From a virus: a DNA stretch of 41,203 nt. The notes beneath the pieces are model-generated. The model had not been told where the DNA came from. It saw only the letters and a list, made by a program, of their open reading frames with translations, and did no database searches. Every line of letters begins with the position of its first letter. Position 1 is the stretch's first letter. This document shows positions 25,588 through 32,895 of the stretch, piece by piece. The position numbers were made by a program, and so were the translations under genes. The stretch spans positions 1 to 41,203 of IMG/VR virus record IMGVR_UViG_3300036853_000149; one strand, written 5' to 3'.

Positions 25588-25593
25588 TATAAT
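25588..25593 (+). promoter_or_regulatory. Perfect -10 box of a rightward promoter
   Basis: TATAAT within TATATAATG. No recognisable -35 at 16-18 bp, which suggests activator dependence. Transcription would run toward the integrase through a 300-base leader with hairpins at 25598-25611 (GCCCG/CGGGC), 25714-25732 (GGAGGC/GCCTCC) and 25845-25892. Confidence 0.55.
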
Positions 25594-25844
25594 GTGTGCC
25601 CGTGTTCGGGCGCGGTTGGGGGTGTTCGGGAACATAGGGGAACCGAGGCGGGATACCGGGCCGGGCAATCCGGTGCCGGCTCATTGAAAATCAATCAGTT
25701 ACGTATCCGGTTCGGAGGCGACCCTAGCCTCCAGACCCAACCGCTAAATCCCTGACCTACCTCGCATTTCCCGTAAATCATAGGCTTTTCGCACTAGTCC
25801 GAACGGCGGCGCATCCCGCCGAACACGGGCAAATGATAGAATTT

Positions 25845-25892
25845 GGGTAACGAAGGCGGGATACCACCGCCAGCAAAAGCGAGGCGTTACCC
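25845..25892 (+). promoter_or_regulatory. Inverted repeat enclosing integrase leader
   Basis: GGGTAACG (25845-25852) and CGTTACCC (25885-25892) pair perfectly; inside them GGCGG/CCGCC can also pair. The right arm touches the integrase ATG and the ribosome-binding site GCGAGG lies just within the loop, so the structure could occlude initiation. The arms share GGTAAC/GTTACC with the array at 37691-37736. Confidence 0.5.
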
Positions 25893-27233
25893 ATGTCCCA
25901 TGCACCACTCACAAACGCCATCATTTCGGCCCTGAAGCCGAAGGACAGGCGCTATAAACGGTTTGACACGGGGGGGCTGTACATCGAAGTGCTCCCGTCC
26001 GGCGCCCGCTCCTGGCGCTTCCGGTACACCCGCGACGGCGTGCCGATCGTGTTGACGTTCGGCACTTGGCCGGACACGACCCTAGTGCAAGCTCGGCGGA
26101 TGCGTGACGAGGCGATCGCACTACGCGACGAAGACGTCGATCCGAGAACCGAGAAGCGGCGCACGGACGCGGCCGCGGCTAACGCCGGGACCGGCCGCCA
26201 GTTCGAGACCGAAGCGCGCGAATGGTTGGCGTTGAAGTCTGCAGGTTGGTCGGAGGGGTACGCCGGCCAGATGACGAAGATCCTGGAACGCGACGTATTC
26301 CCGATCATCGGCAAGCGGCGTTGTCCCGACATCACCGCGCCGGACGTGCTCGACGTGATCCAGCGGATCGAGGAACGGGGGGCACTCGAAGTGGCGGCCG
26401 ATGCGCGCAGCACGTTGGAACAGATCTTCCAGCGGGTGCGATCGCTGGGCCGATGCACCACCAACCCCGCCGCGGATATCCGCGGCCAATTGAAGAAACG
26501 CGAACGAACCAACTTCGCCGCGCTCCCGGCGAAGGACTTGCCGACATTCTTTGCATTGCTACGGGGAAGCCGCACGGATGCGTTAACCCAGCTCGGCCTC
26601 AAGGCCGTGATCTACACGGCGTTGCGCAGCACCGAGTTGCGGGAGCTGCGTTGGTCTGAAGTGGATTTCCACAATGCGCTGATCACGATCCCGGCCGCGC
26701 GGATGAAGAACGGCGCGCACGGCGTCGGCCCGCACTTGGTCCCGCTCTCGGCGCCTGCGATCAAAGTGTTTCGCGAGATCCACAAGTTGACCGGTCGGCG
26801 CGAGTGGGTATTTCCGCACCGAATCGAGATCAACGCGCCGATCTCAGACGGCACATGGTTGGTTGCCCTCAAACGCATGGGATACGCCAACCGCGCCACC
26901 GTGCACGGTTTCCGCACAACGTTTTCAACCGCCGCCAACGAGGCGCACGTCACCGTCCCTCACGTGCCGGTGCCAGTGAAGTTATGGGACAAAGACTGGA
27001 TCGAACGCCAACTCGATCATTGCGAGGCCAACAAGGTCCGCAAAGTCTATAACCGTGCCGAGTACATCGAACCGCGGACGGCGTTAATGAAATGGTGGGG
27101 CGACTACGTCGCCGCCGCGGAAGCCGGCAAGATTCCAGGCGCCGCGGCGCCGGCGTTGGAACCGCCGAAACTCCGGCGCGGTGGCAAGAAGTACGGCCGC
27201 GTAGCATCCCGCACCACGCGGGCGGCCGCTTGA
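25893..27233 (+). CDS. int: Tyrosine integrase, P4-type
   Basis: 446 aa. N-terminal DUF4102-type arm-binding domain (KRFDTGGLYIEVLPSGARSW, residues 22-41), SAM-like core-binding domain (about 100-200), catalytic domain with Arg245 (TALRSTELREL), Lys272 (RMKNG), H338-x-x-R341 (HGFR), His376 (QLDH) and Tyr386 (VYNRAEY). It catalyses site-specific recombination between attP and a host attB, commonly a tRNA gene in this family. A Lys/Arg/Ala-rich extension of about 45 residues ends the protein. It reads rightward, away from its presumed attP. The intact catalytic set marks the phage as temperate. Confidence 0.95.
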   Translation: MSHAPLTNAIISALKPKDRRYKRFDTGGLYIEVLPSGARSWRFRYTRDGVPIVLTFGTWPDTTLVQARRMRDEAIALRDEDVDPRTEKRRTDAAAANAGTGRQFETEAREWLALKSAGWSEGYAGQMTKILERDVFPIIGKRRCPDITAPDVLDVIQRIEERGALEVAADARSTLEQIFQRVRSLGRCTTNPAADIRGQLKKRERTNFAALPAKDLPTFFALLRGSRTDALTQLGLKAVIYTALRSTELRELRWSEVDFHNALITIPAARMKNGAHGVGPHLVPLSAPAIKVFREIHKLTGRREWVFPHRIEINAPISDGTWLVALKRMGYANRATVHGFRTTFSTAANEAHVTVPHVPVPVKLWDKDWIERQLDHCEANKVRKVYNRAEYIEPRTALMKWWGDYVAAAEAGKIPGAAAPALEPPKLRRGGKKYGRVASRTTRAAA

Positions 27234-27263
27234 TCTGACAACAACAACATGGGGAAACAACAA

Positions 27264-27650
27264 ATGAACCGTAAACCGAAAATCGACACCACCGCCGAGA
27301 TCACGCCGGCCGACGCCGGGATCGCCGCCGCACGCCACGAAGCGCAGACCATACGCGACACTAAGGCACAGACCATTCCGCAGATTGCGATCGCCGCCGG
27401 CTTCGAGACCATCGACGCGCCGGGCGAAGGCGGCACGGTATACGAGCGCACGCTACCTAACGGCGACTATCTGAGCATCCGCGATGCCAACACGGACAAC
27501 GACGACAACGACGAACCGGACACGCACGCGCGCGTCGGTCGTTACGACAAACACGGTTCGGCGGTGAAAGGTCACTACCAGGAAGGCAGCATCGTTGCGG
27601 TGTCATCGCTGGCCGAGTGGATCGCCGGCCAGATCGGGGAACAACAATGA
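27264..27650 (+). CDS. Hypothetical early protein
   Basis: 128 aa if begun at 27264, which has GGGGA eight bases ahead; the ATG 15 bases earlier lacks a ribosome-binding site. An N-terminal helical segment is followed by beta strands (GGTVYERTLPNGDYLSI), an acidic Asn/Asp run (NTDNDDNDEPD) and a C-terminal helix. Stop overlaps next start (ATGA). Not recognised; first gene after integrase and may be co-transcribed with it. Confidence 0.65.
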   Translation: MNRKPKIDTTAEITPADAGIAAARHEAQTIRDTKAQTIPQIAIAAGFETIDAPGEGGTVYERTLPNGDYLSIRDANTDNDDNDEPDTHARVGRYDKHGSAVKGHYQEGSIVAVSSLAEWIAGQIGEQQ

Positions 27651-27922
27651 ACGTGGACGAAGGAAAAGTAACGCGCCCGCAGGAGCCGGCGACCTATCGC
27701 GCCATGGTGCCATTCAGAATAGCGTTGACGTCAGTCACCAACTTGAACGGGGGGGTGGAGACTAGCGCGTTTGTCGATTGGGCCGTTTCGCTCAACGCCG
27801 CGCAGATTCTCAACCGCGCCGAGTGGCCGGGGAACAAACTGCCGCGCACACGACAGGCGGCCCTGCGGCAAGCGAAACGCGCAATCTTCGAGTGGATCTA
27901 TCAATTGGAGAGAGTCGAATGA
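27647..27922 (+). CDS. Hypothetical early protein
   Basis: 91 aa. Ends with a basic helix (PRTRQAALRQAKRAIFEWIYQLERVE). The middle (VTNLNGGVETSAFVDWAVSL) contains a strand and helix. Overlaps both neighbours as ATGA, so expression is coupled. Unknown function. Confidence 0.65.
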   Translation: MNVDEGKVTRPQEPATYRAMVPFRIALTSVTNLNGGVETSAFVDWAVSLNAAQILNRAEWPGNKLPRTRQAALRQAKRAIFEWIYQLERVE

Positions 27923-28116
27923 TGGACCGACGTCTAAACATACAGGACACGGGACTTGCCCGCGCCAATCACCGGTTGGATCAACTACAGAAGTTGGGGG
28001 ACTTCGCCTATGGCCGGCGGGATAGGGTCGAAATGCGGGCGCTGAGCCGAGAGATCGACGCGCAGTTGGCGCGGATCGCCGAGATTGAAGAAACACAACA
28101 ACGAGGGAGTGCCTAA
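27919..28116 (+). CDS. Small coiled helical protein
   Basis: 65 aa (or 64 from the second ATG of ATGATG). Highly charged helix (RRDRVEMRALSREIDAQL). Its MDRRLN start is repeated at the start of the next gene, suggesting duplication of the start region. Function unknown. Confidence 0.6.
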   Translation: MMDRRLNIQDTGLARANHRLDQLQKLGDFAYGRRDRVEMRALSREIDAQLARIAEIEETQQRGSA

Positions 28117-28117
28117 T

Positions 28118-28252
28118 ATGGATCGTCGTCTAAACGCCGTCGTCGCGATCGTCGTCGTCGCCGCGTTGATCTCCGAAGTCGTCGCGCACTATGAAACGCG
28201 CGGCGTGCGGGCGATCGCCAACGCCGTGTCGTCGATCGACACCCGCCGCTGA
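28118..28252 (+). CDS. 44-aa single-TM peptide
   Basis: Ribosome-binding site GAGGGAG, ATG two bases after the previous stop. Short basic N-terminus MDRRLN, then a hydrophobic helix (AVVAIVVVAALISEVV) and a polar tail. Positive-inside rule places the tail outside. Small membrane peptides of this type can act as antiholins, toxins or exclusion factors; none can be chosen. It overlaps the leftward gene's 3' end on the other strand. Confidence 0.55.
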   Translation: MDRRLNAVVAIVVVAALISEVVAHYETRGVRAIANAVSSIDTRR

Positions 28253-28621
28253 GTCTGTCGCCGCGGGCGGCCCGGCCGGGTCGCCCGCTTCGCACCGCTT
28301 GTAGAACTCCCACGCATCCGCCGCGACACCCGTGTCGCCGGCGGCAAACATCCAGGCCGACCGTTCCCGTTCGGTCAACCCGTTCCACCACGCGAGCCCG
28401 AGGCACGCATCGGCCCGGCGCATCAAACTCGCGAGCCCGTCCATCAGCGGGCCGATCGCCGCGGCCGCCGGCGCGATCGCGCCCAACGCGCCGACCCAGC
28501 GCTCGGCTGTGGCGATCTGTTCGGCCTCGATCAACGTGCGGTGGACCTGGTCGCCGAGAGCGGCGGCGCGGATCAAAAGTTTTGTCAAGGTCAAGCGGGC
28601 TTCGTCCGGCGATCGTTCCAT
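28130..28621 (-). CDS. Leftward helical protein, unknown function
   Basis: 163 aa from the ATG at 28621 (AGGAC ahead). Mostly helical and Ala-rich (TKLLIRAAALGDQVHRTL, AAAIGPLMDGLASLMRRA), then WWNGLTERERSAWMFAAGD and WEFYKRCEAG. The only leftward gene within the early region and divergent from the AlpA-like gene. That position is typical of a lysogeny regulator, but no HTH motif is seen. Its last 40 residues overlap the antisense of the TM peptide gene, so the true end might be earlier. Confidence 0.5.
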   Translation of the reverse strand: MERSPDEARLTLTKLLIRAAALGDQVHRTLIEAEQIATAERWVGALGAIAPAAAAIGPLMDGLASLMRRADACLGLAWWNGLTERERSAWMFAAGDTGVAADAWEFYKRCEAGDPAGPPAATDSAAGVDRRHGVGDRPHAARFIVRDDFGDQRGDDDDRDDGV

Positions 28622-28848
28622 CGTGGCAGTCCTGTGTCCTGGTGGATAAGTCCGACTAATTCTGTTCGCCGTTGTTCGTGCCGGTTCGCTCTCGTCAGCC
28701 GAAGGCCAACCGAACCAACACCGTTCGCGGCGGCTTGTGCGGCGCAAAAATTAACTTAACTTGCAGCAATATAAACGAACAAGGTAATGTCGCGCCAAAC
28801 ACCGCCGGACTGCTAAGTAAACTTTCACCGGCGGGAATGGAGTGTCCA
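28622..28848. promoter_or_regulatory. Divergent AT-rich promoter region
   Basis: 227 bp between divergent genes. At 28745-28775 an AT-rich patch contains two overlapping TTAACT copies and TATAAA (28769-28774), rare in this genome. A rightward early promoter here is likely; the -35 element is poor. A leftward -10 (TATATT on the other strand) overlaps it. Confidence 0.45.
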
Positions 28849-29145
28849 ATGGTGAAAGCCAAGCGACGGACGTCGCGGCGTCCGGCTAGCACCTCGATCG
28901 ATTCCGGCACCGTGCCGGACTTGCCCGTGACCGGGCTCCTCCGTATCGCGCAGGTTCTGAAGTACGTCCCGATCTCGCGCACTTCCTGGTGGCTTGGCGT
29001 GCGCGAGGGTCGTTTCCCTCAACCGCAAAAGCTCGGCAACGTGCCCGTCTGGCGTGTGTCCGACATACGCGACCTCATAGACCACGGCGAGCGGCGCACG
29101 GCCGCGACCCCGCCGAGTAGTGGCGCGGTTCACGCGAGCGGATAA
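28849..29145 (+). CDS. AlpA-family transcriptional regulator
   Basis: 98 aa from the ATG at 28849 with GGAG six bases ahead; an in-frame ATG 12 bases earlier is possible. Core: GLLRIAQVLKYVPISRTSWW (HTH), LGVREGRFPQPQKLGN and VPVWRVSDIRDLIDHGE, the complete AlpA/excisionase winged pattern ('I..v....is.st.y..i..g.FP.p.klg.r...W...ei..wi'). It may act as excisionase, early activator, or both. The basic N-terminal 25 residues (KRRTSRR) add DNA contacts. Confidence 0.88.
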   Translation: MVKAKRRTSRRPASTSIDSGTVPDLPVTGLLRIAQVLKYVPISRTSWWLGVREGRFPQPQKLGNVPVWRVSDIRDLIDHGERRTAATPPSSGAVHASG

Positions 29146-29183
29146 ACCCAACAACCGCGCGGGAAGCGCGGGAGGTTCCTAAC

Positions 29184-29429
29184 ATGTCCACATGCGTAAG
29201 CTGCGGGTGCGATGACCTGCACGCCTGCGTCGCCGCCGGCGGCGAACCGTGTTACTGGCTCGTTGAGTTCGACGACGGGACCGGCATCTGCTCGGCGTGC
29301 CCGGAGGCGTTCGACGAGGCCGCGGCTGACGAAGCCGAATGGCCGGAAGAATCGCGGCCGAGTTCCGGCCTGATCCTGCCCGGCGATGAAGAGTTTGACC
29401 GGACGGTATGCGGGCTGCGCCGGCGATGA
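29184..29429 (+). CDS. Small zinc-binding protein
   Basis: 81 aa. CVSCGC at 4-9, C at 15, CYWL near 23 and CSAC near 36-39 give two zinc-binding knuckles. The family with 'C..CGCt..hAC....g.pC.W......lCs.C' is common in early regions of phages. Acidic Glu/Asp C-terminus. Ribosome-binding site GGGAGG. Confidence 0.75.
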   Translation: MSTCVSCGCDDLHACVAAGGEPCYWLVEFDDGTGICSACPEAFDEAAADEAEWPEESRPSSGLILPGDEEFDRTVCGLRRR

Positions 29430-29447
29430 GCCGCGACGGGAATCGCA

Positions 29448-29906
29448 ATGATTAACGCGATCTACGTCACGGCCAGCTTGTTGGAGGATGAGCGCGCCTT
29501 CCGTGCGTTGGTGGGTAACGACGTCCTCGAGGCGCTTCGCCGCGGCGATACCGCTGTGGTGCAGACGATCCCGATCATCAACGGAAACACGACAAACGGA
29601 GGTTCCACGACCATGGTTGAAGTCCCAACCCCCCATATTGCTAACACGGTGGCCGATCGCCTGGCGACGGCTAACTCACTCTTCCCGACGCCGGCGCCGC
29701 ACGCCGACCAGGTCCTGCGCAAATTGGCCGACGAAGATCGCCGCGCCGTCGCGGAGGTCCGGCTGCTGGCGATGCAGCTCCATGACAAACTCTCGCGCGT
29801 GCCCTTCGGCGTGACCGACGAGATCAACACCGCGAAGGCGAAACTACGCGAGTCGATGAGCTGGGCTCTGCGCCACCTTCACCACGAGCAGCGGCCGCCG
29901 GCGTGA
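29448..29906 (+). CDS. Hypothetical early protein (possible second start)
   Basis: 152 aa. An internal Met at 29613 has GGAGG ten bases ahead and could begin a 98-aa product; the part before it (GNTTNGGSTTM) is linker-like. The second half is helical: VADRLATANSLFPT, LRKLADEDRRAVAEVRLLAMQL. No family recognised. Confidence 0.6.
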   Translation: MINAIYVTASLLEDERAFRALVGNDVLEALRRGDTAVVQTIPIINGNTTNGGSTTMVEVPTPHIANTVADRLATANSLFPTPAPHADQVLRKLADEDRRAVAEVRLLAMQLHDKLSRVPFGVTDEINTAKAKLRESMSWALRHLHHEQRPPA

Positions 29907-29910
29907 AGCC

Positions 29911-30144
29911 ATGCCCGATGACGTCGAAAAGATCCGCAGCATGTTGCACCGGGCCGGGACCCATGCCCTACGCGCGAAGGCGGCGTTGAGCTTCAAACAC
30001 GACTTCGAGCGCGGCGTTGACCAGGCCAACCTGCACATATGCGACGCCGAAGCGCTATTGCGCCGGGCACGGGCGGCGCTGATTCGCGACCCGGCGTTGC
30101 GCGCCGATGCGCTCGCCGACGCACCGAAGGAGCCCGAGGTATGA
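29911..30144 (+). CDS. Small helical early protein
   Basis: 77 aa, two long charged helices (VEKIRSMLHRAGTHALRA; AEALLRRARAALIRDPAL). Overlaps the J-domain gene by ATGA. Could be a partner of it. Unknown. Confidence 0.6.
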   Translation: MPDDVEKIRSMLHRAGTHALRAKAALSFKHDFERGVDQANLHICDAEALLRRARAALIRDPALRADALADAPKEPEV

Positions 30145-30776
30145 CCGAAGTTATAAACGCCTATCCGCTCAACTGGCCGGTCGGCTGGCCGCGATCGGAG
30201 TCTCGAAAAGCGGGCGCGTTCGTCGCCGGGCGGCAAGGCGGCGGCGGTGGCCGCGTGGTATCCGTCGCCGATGGCATCGAACGGGTGTTGAACCAACTGC
30301 GCATGCTGGGAATCAGTCGCGACGATATCGTGATCTCCAGCAACGTGCCCGTGCGACTCGACGGCATGCCGCGTTCCGGCATCGAACCGCCCGATCCCGG
30401 CGTCGCCGTCTATTGGGTCAACAAGAAAAAGCAAACGCAGTGCATGCCGATCGACCGATATCGGCGTGTCGGCGACAACCTCGCCGCGATCGCCGCCAGC
30501 CTGGAAGCGATGCGGGCGATCGAACGGCACGGCGGTAGTGTGGTGTTAGACCGCGCATTTACAGGCTTTTTGGCGCTGCCGGCGCCGACGACGGGCAACG
30601 GGCATGCCTGGCACGAGCTCCTGGGAGTGCCGCCGTCTGCGACGCGGGATCAAATCAACTCCGCTTACCGGCGGAAGATCGGCGAGGTCCACGCCGGCCG
30701 GCCCGGTGGCGATCATGACAAGACGGTCGCGTTGAATCTGGCGCGCGATCAGGGCCTCGCGGCCGCGGGAGCCTGA
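30141..30776 (+). CDS. DnaJ-like domain protein with altered HPD motif
   Basis: 211 aa. The C-terminal 60 residues (HAWHELLGVPPSATRDQI, AYRRKIGEVHAGRPGG, VALNLARDQGLAA) are a J domain: 'W..LGv...A....I..AYR......HPD.GG.......lN.A'. The HPD needed to stimulate Hsp70 ATPase reads HAG. The N-terminal 145 residues have WPVGWPRSESRKAGAF and a beta-alpha body of a widespread phage family. The protein could recruit DnaK to replication or assembly as lambda does through host DnaJ, but the altered motif argues for a different or inhibitory role. Confidence 0.75.
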   Translation: MTEVINAYPLNWPVGWPRSESRKAGAFVAGRQGGGGGRVVSVADGIERVLNQLRMLGISRDDIVISSNVPVRLDGMPRSGIEPPDPGVAVYWVNKKKQTQCMPIDRYRRVGDNLAAIAASLEAMRAIERHGGSVVLDRAFTGFLALPAPTTGNGHAWHELLGVPPSATRDQINSAYRRKIGEVHAGRPGGDHDKTVALNLARDQGLAAAGA

Positions 30777-30777
30777 C

Positions 30778-31173
30778 ATGGCAACAACTCACGTCGATCC
30801 GATTGATCTGATCGACGATCTACGATCAGAGGTGGAGCGGTTGCGCGGCCTGATTAACACGCCTGAGACGGCCAATTTCCTCGAAGGCGTCAAGCGCGAG
30901 GCGGCGCACCAGGTCGAACGCTGGGGCGCCGCACACGATCGGCAGAAGTCTGCCGAACATTGGTTTTGGTTGGTCGGATACCTCGCCGGCAAGGCATTAC
31001 ATGCCGTCATCACCGGCGATCGCGAGAAAGCCCTGCATCACACGATCAGCAGCGCGGCCGCGTTGTTGCATTGGCATACGGCGATCTCGACGGACACGAC
31101 TGGCAGCGGCCGCGGCCGCGACGCGGACCTGCAGGCGCACGAGAACGGGCGCGCAGCGCACGAGCGGCCGTGA
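30778..31173 (+). CDS. MazG-like all-alpha protein
   Basis: 131 aa. EAAHQVERWGAAHDRQKSAE, FWLVGYLAGKAL and KALHHTISSAAALLHWH resemble the helical bundle of phage MazG-like/DUF550 nucleotide pyrophosphohydrolases ('E...Q...wG..hD..k....w..l..y..ka.....kal...i..aA....w'). Metal-binding Glu residues cannot be mapped with certainty. It may sanitise dNTPs or alter (p)ppGpp. Last 30 residues are charged and disordered. Confidence 0.5.
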   Translation: MATTHVDPIDLIDDLRSEVERLRGLINTPETANFLEGVKREAAHQVERWGAAHDRQKSAEHWFWLVGYLAGKALHAVITGDREKALHHTISSAAALLHWHTAISTDTTGSGRGRDADLQAHENGRAAHERP

Positions 31174-31421
31174 TGGCAAGCCTCGACGTGCAAGTGGAGT
31201 TGGATGCGTCGCTAGTCGTTCCGCTGATCGAGTTGATCCGTGCGCAAAAGAATCTCGGCGCCGCGCTGACTGACTTGTGCGCCGCTTATGGCATCCCGCC
31301 AACGGACGACGTCGTTAAGTTCGCCGGCGAGCTGTCCGCCGCAGAGCTGAAGGCCTGCGCCGCGGTTCACCGCCTGCAAGAACGGGCTTCGGCGATCGCG
31401 CCGGCCAGGGGGGCACATTGA
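31173..31421 (+). CDS. Small early protein
   Basis: 82 aa, coupled to both neighbours (TGATG; TTGA). Helical (VVPLIELIRAQKNLGAALTD; ELSAAELKACAAVHRL). Unknown. Confidence 0.6.
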   Translation: MASLDVQVELDASLVVPLIELIRAQKNLGAALTDLCAAYGIPPTDDVVKFAGELSAAELKACAAVHRLQERASAIAPARGAH

Positions 31422-31702
31422 ACAAACAAACTTCGGCCGAACGGGATCTCGTGATTTCCCGCCGCATGCAAAAGCTCGCCCGCCGCGTTGGCGAGTTGGT
31501 CCGTCGCGAAATGGGCGAAGAGTTGGGCATCGCGTTGCTGGTGTTTCCCTGGTCGGACGTCCGCGGCATCCCGGAAGGCGCGCCGGCGGAATTTCAATAC
31601 ATCAGCAACGCGCCGCGGGAACACATGCACGACTTGTTGAGAGACCTGCTCGCGAAGTGGGACCGCGGCGAGCCGGACACGCCGCCACATCTGCGGCAAT
31701 AG
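31418..31702 (+). CDS. Small early protein, TTG start
   Basis: 94 aa beginning with TTG overlapped by the previous stop and preceded by AGGGGGG, the strongest ribosome-binding site around. Helical N-terminus (RRMQKLARRVGELVRREM), then IALLVFPWSDVRGIPE and ISNAPREHMHDLLRDL. The second half resembles a small phage family with 'FpW.......eYISNa.R..M...l..ll.' found in siphophage early regions. Function unknown. Confidence 0.65.
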   Translation: MNKQTSAERDLVISRRMQKLARRVGELVRREMGEELGIALLVFPWSDVRGIPEGAPAEFQYISNAPREHMHDLLRDLLAKWDRGEPDTPPHLRQ

Positions 31703-31715
31703 GAGGGTGGACGCT

Positions 31716-31928
31716 ATGAGCGACGTCGTCGTGATCCGTGCCGAACTACCCGACGCCGAAGCATGGGACCTGGCGCAATTTCTCAAACGCACCACGTTCA
31801 GCGACGCGCTGCAGATCACGGACTCGGGCAACTCGTCCGACGTCCGCGAAGAACAGGCGCGGCGCATGATGCGGGCGATCGTCAAACTGCAGGGGGCGCT
31901 GGCCGCGGTTGGCTACGCGCCGCGATGA
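31716..31928 (+). CDS. Small early protein
   Basis: 70 aa from the ATG at 31716 (AGGAGGG eight bases ahead); a GTG nine bases earlier is less likely. Sequence: VVVIRAELPDAEAWDLAQFL, RTTFSD, then helix ARRMMRAIVKLQGALAAVG. Companion of the preceding protein in the operon. Unknown. Confidence 0.65.
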   Translation: MSDVVVIRAELPDAEAWDLAQFLKRTTFSDALQITDSGNSSDVREEQARRMMRAIVKLQGALAAVGYAPR

Positions 31929-31954
31929 ATGTTCGCAACAAAGGAGTATGAAAT

Positions 31955-32599
31955 ATGCTGCAACGACAGTATCGCGCGGGCCTGCCGGTGCCACCGGCAC
32001 GCATGCAAACACTTCGCACCGACGCTCGCGGGTATCCGGTCCCGTGGTTCGTCTGGTGGGACGGTGACAAGCCGGACTTCCGCGTGATCGGGCCGGGCAA
32101 AATCGCAGAGGCCGTGCGGTTTCGTAAGTGTTGGGTCTGCGGCAGTCCGCTCGGCCGGCACTTGACGTTCCTGATCGGGCCTATGTGCGCCGTCAATCGC
32201 ACCACGGCGGAACCGCCGGCTCACCGGGAATGCGCCGACTACTCTGCGAGCGCGTGCCCGTTTCTCACACTGCCGAAGGCGCAACGGCGCGACGCGAACT
32301 TGCCGACCGACGTGTCGGTCGCCGGCACGATGATTAAACGCAATCCCGGCGTTGCCGTATGTTGGACGACGTTGAGTTACAAGATCCGGCACGTTGAGAC
32401 GGGCGTCCTGTTCAGCCTGGGCGACCCGATCGAGCTGTCATGGTGGGCGCAGGGCCGGCGGGCCGAACGCGCCGAGATCCTGGACTCCATCACCAGCGGG
32501 TTGCCGATCCTACGCGCCGAAGCGGTACTTCAAGGCCACGGCGCATTAGCCGCGTTGGATGCGGCCACCGAACGCGGGCTCGCGTTGGTGCCGGCATGA
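31955..32599 (+). CDS. Conserved phage early protein with Cys pairs
   Basis: 214 aa. KCWVCGSPLGRHLTFLIGPM (C-x2-C), NRTTAEPPAHRECADYSA and CPFL put two Cys/His clusters around residues 55-105; they may hold a metal. The pattern 'W.CG..lG....F.iGPMC..NR....PP.H..CA..a...CPFL' is recurrent in phage and prophage proteins of unknown function. C-terminal half contains WWAQGRRAERAEIL. Ribosome-binding site AAAGGAG. Confidence 0.7.
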   Translation: MLQRQYRAGLPVPPARMQTLRTDARGYPVPWFVWWDGDKPDFRVIGPGKIAEAVRFRKCWVCGSPLGRHLTFLIGPMCAVNRTTAEPPAHRECADYSASACPFLTLPKAQRRDANLPTDVSVAGTMIKRNPGVAVCWTTLSYKIRHVETGVLFSLGDPIELSWWAQGRRAERAEILDSITSGLPILRAEAVLQGHGALAALDAATERGLALVPA

Positions 32600-32868
32600 G
32601 CGCGACACCCGAGACGACAGAGGTCCTAGCGATCGCCGAGCGGATCAAGCCGCACCTGGCCGGCCGATCGCCCGAGATCCAGGGCGCCGTGCTGGCCGAG
32701 CTGCTGTCGGTTTTCATCGCCGGCCACTACAAGGGCGGGTCGGATCTCATGGATCGCGTGCTTAACATGCACGTCGAGATGGTCCGTCAATTGGTGCCGT
32801 CGAGCATCGAAGCGCTGAAGCTGCGCGGGCAAGGCGGCACGCCGCCGGCGCCGGCCGTAGAATCCTGA
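32596..32868 (+). CDS. Small helical early protein
   Basis: 90 aa, start coupled to previous stop (ATGA). Helices VLAIAERIKPHLAGRSPEIQ and AVLAELLSVFIAGHY. The pattern resembles small phage proteins with 'L...la.fiaG' but no function is known. Confidence 0.6.
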   Translation: MSATPETTEVLAIAERIKPHLAGRSPEIQGAVLAELLSVFIAGHYKGGSDLMDRVLNMHVEMVRQLVPSSIEALKLRGQGGTPPAPAVES

Positions 32869-32895
32869 AATCATGAAGTCACGGGAGCTGCGGCG

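Larger units (their letters stand above)
25494..25865. other. Candidate attP with arm-type repeats
   Basis: GGCGGGATAC occurs three times in the same direction (25494-25503, 25647-25656, 25855-25864; the last two extend to AGGCGGGATACC) and once inverted with one change (25811-25820, GCATCCCGCC). Repeats of this kind directly upstream of an integrase gene fit integrase arm sites. The AT-rich segment with AATCAATC at about 25684-25702 between them would be the natural core. Core and host target are not identifiable here. Confidence 0.45.

Noticed and set aside
25178-25687. 169-codon rightward open frame across the integrase control region
   Set aside because: Arg/Pro-rich translation without domain pattern, no ribosome-binding site, covers palindrome, promoter and repeats; treated as chance in GC-rich DNA.
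25655-25700. Possible tRNA 3' end before AATCAATC as attP core
   Set aside because: Sequence lacks TTC-loop and pairing; only the following AATCAATC resembles tRNA-adjacent attachment regions.
29426-29455. Ten-codon frame between two early genes
   Set aside because: Too short to support; may act only in translational coupling.
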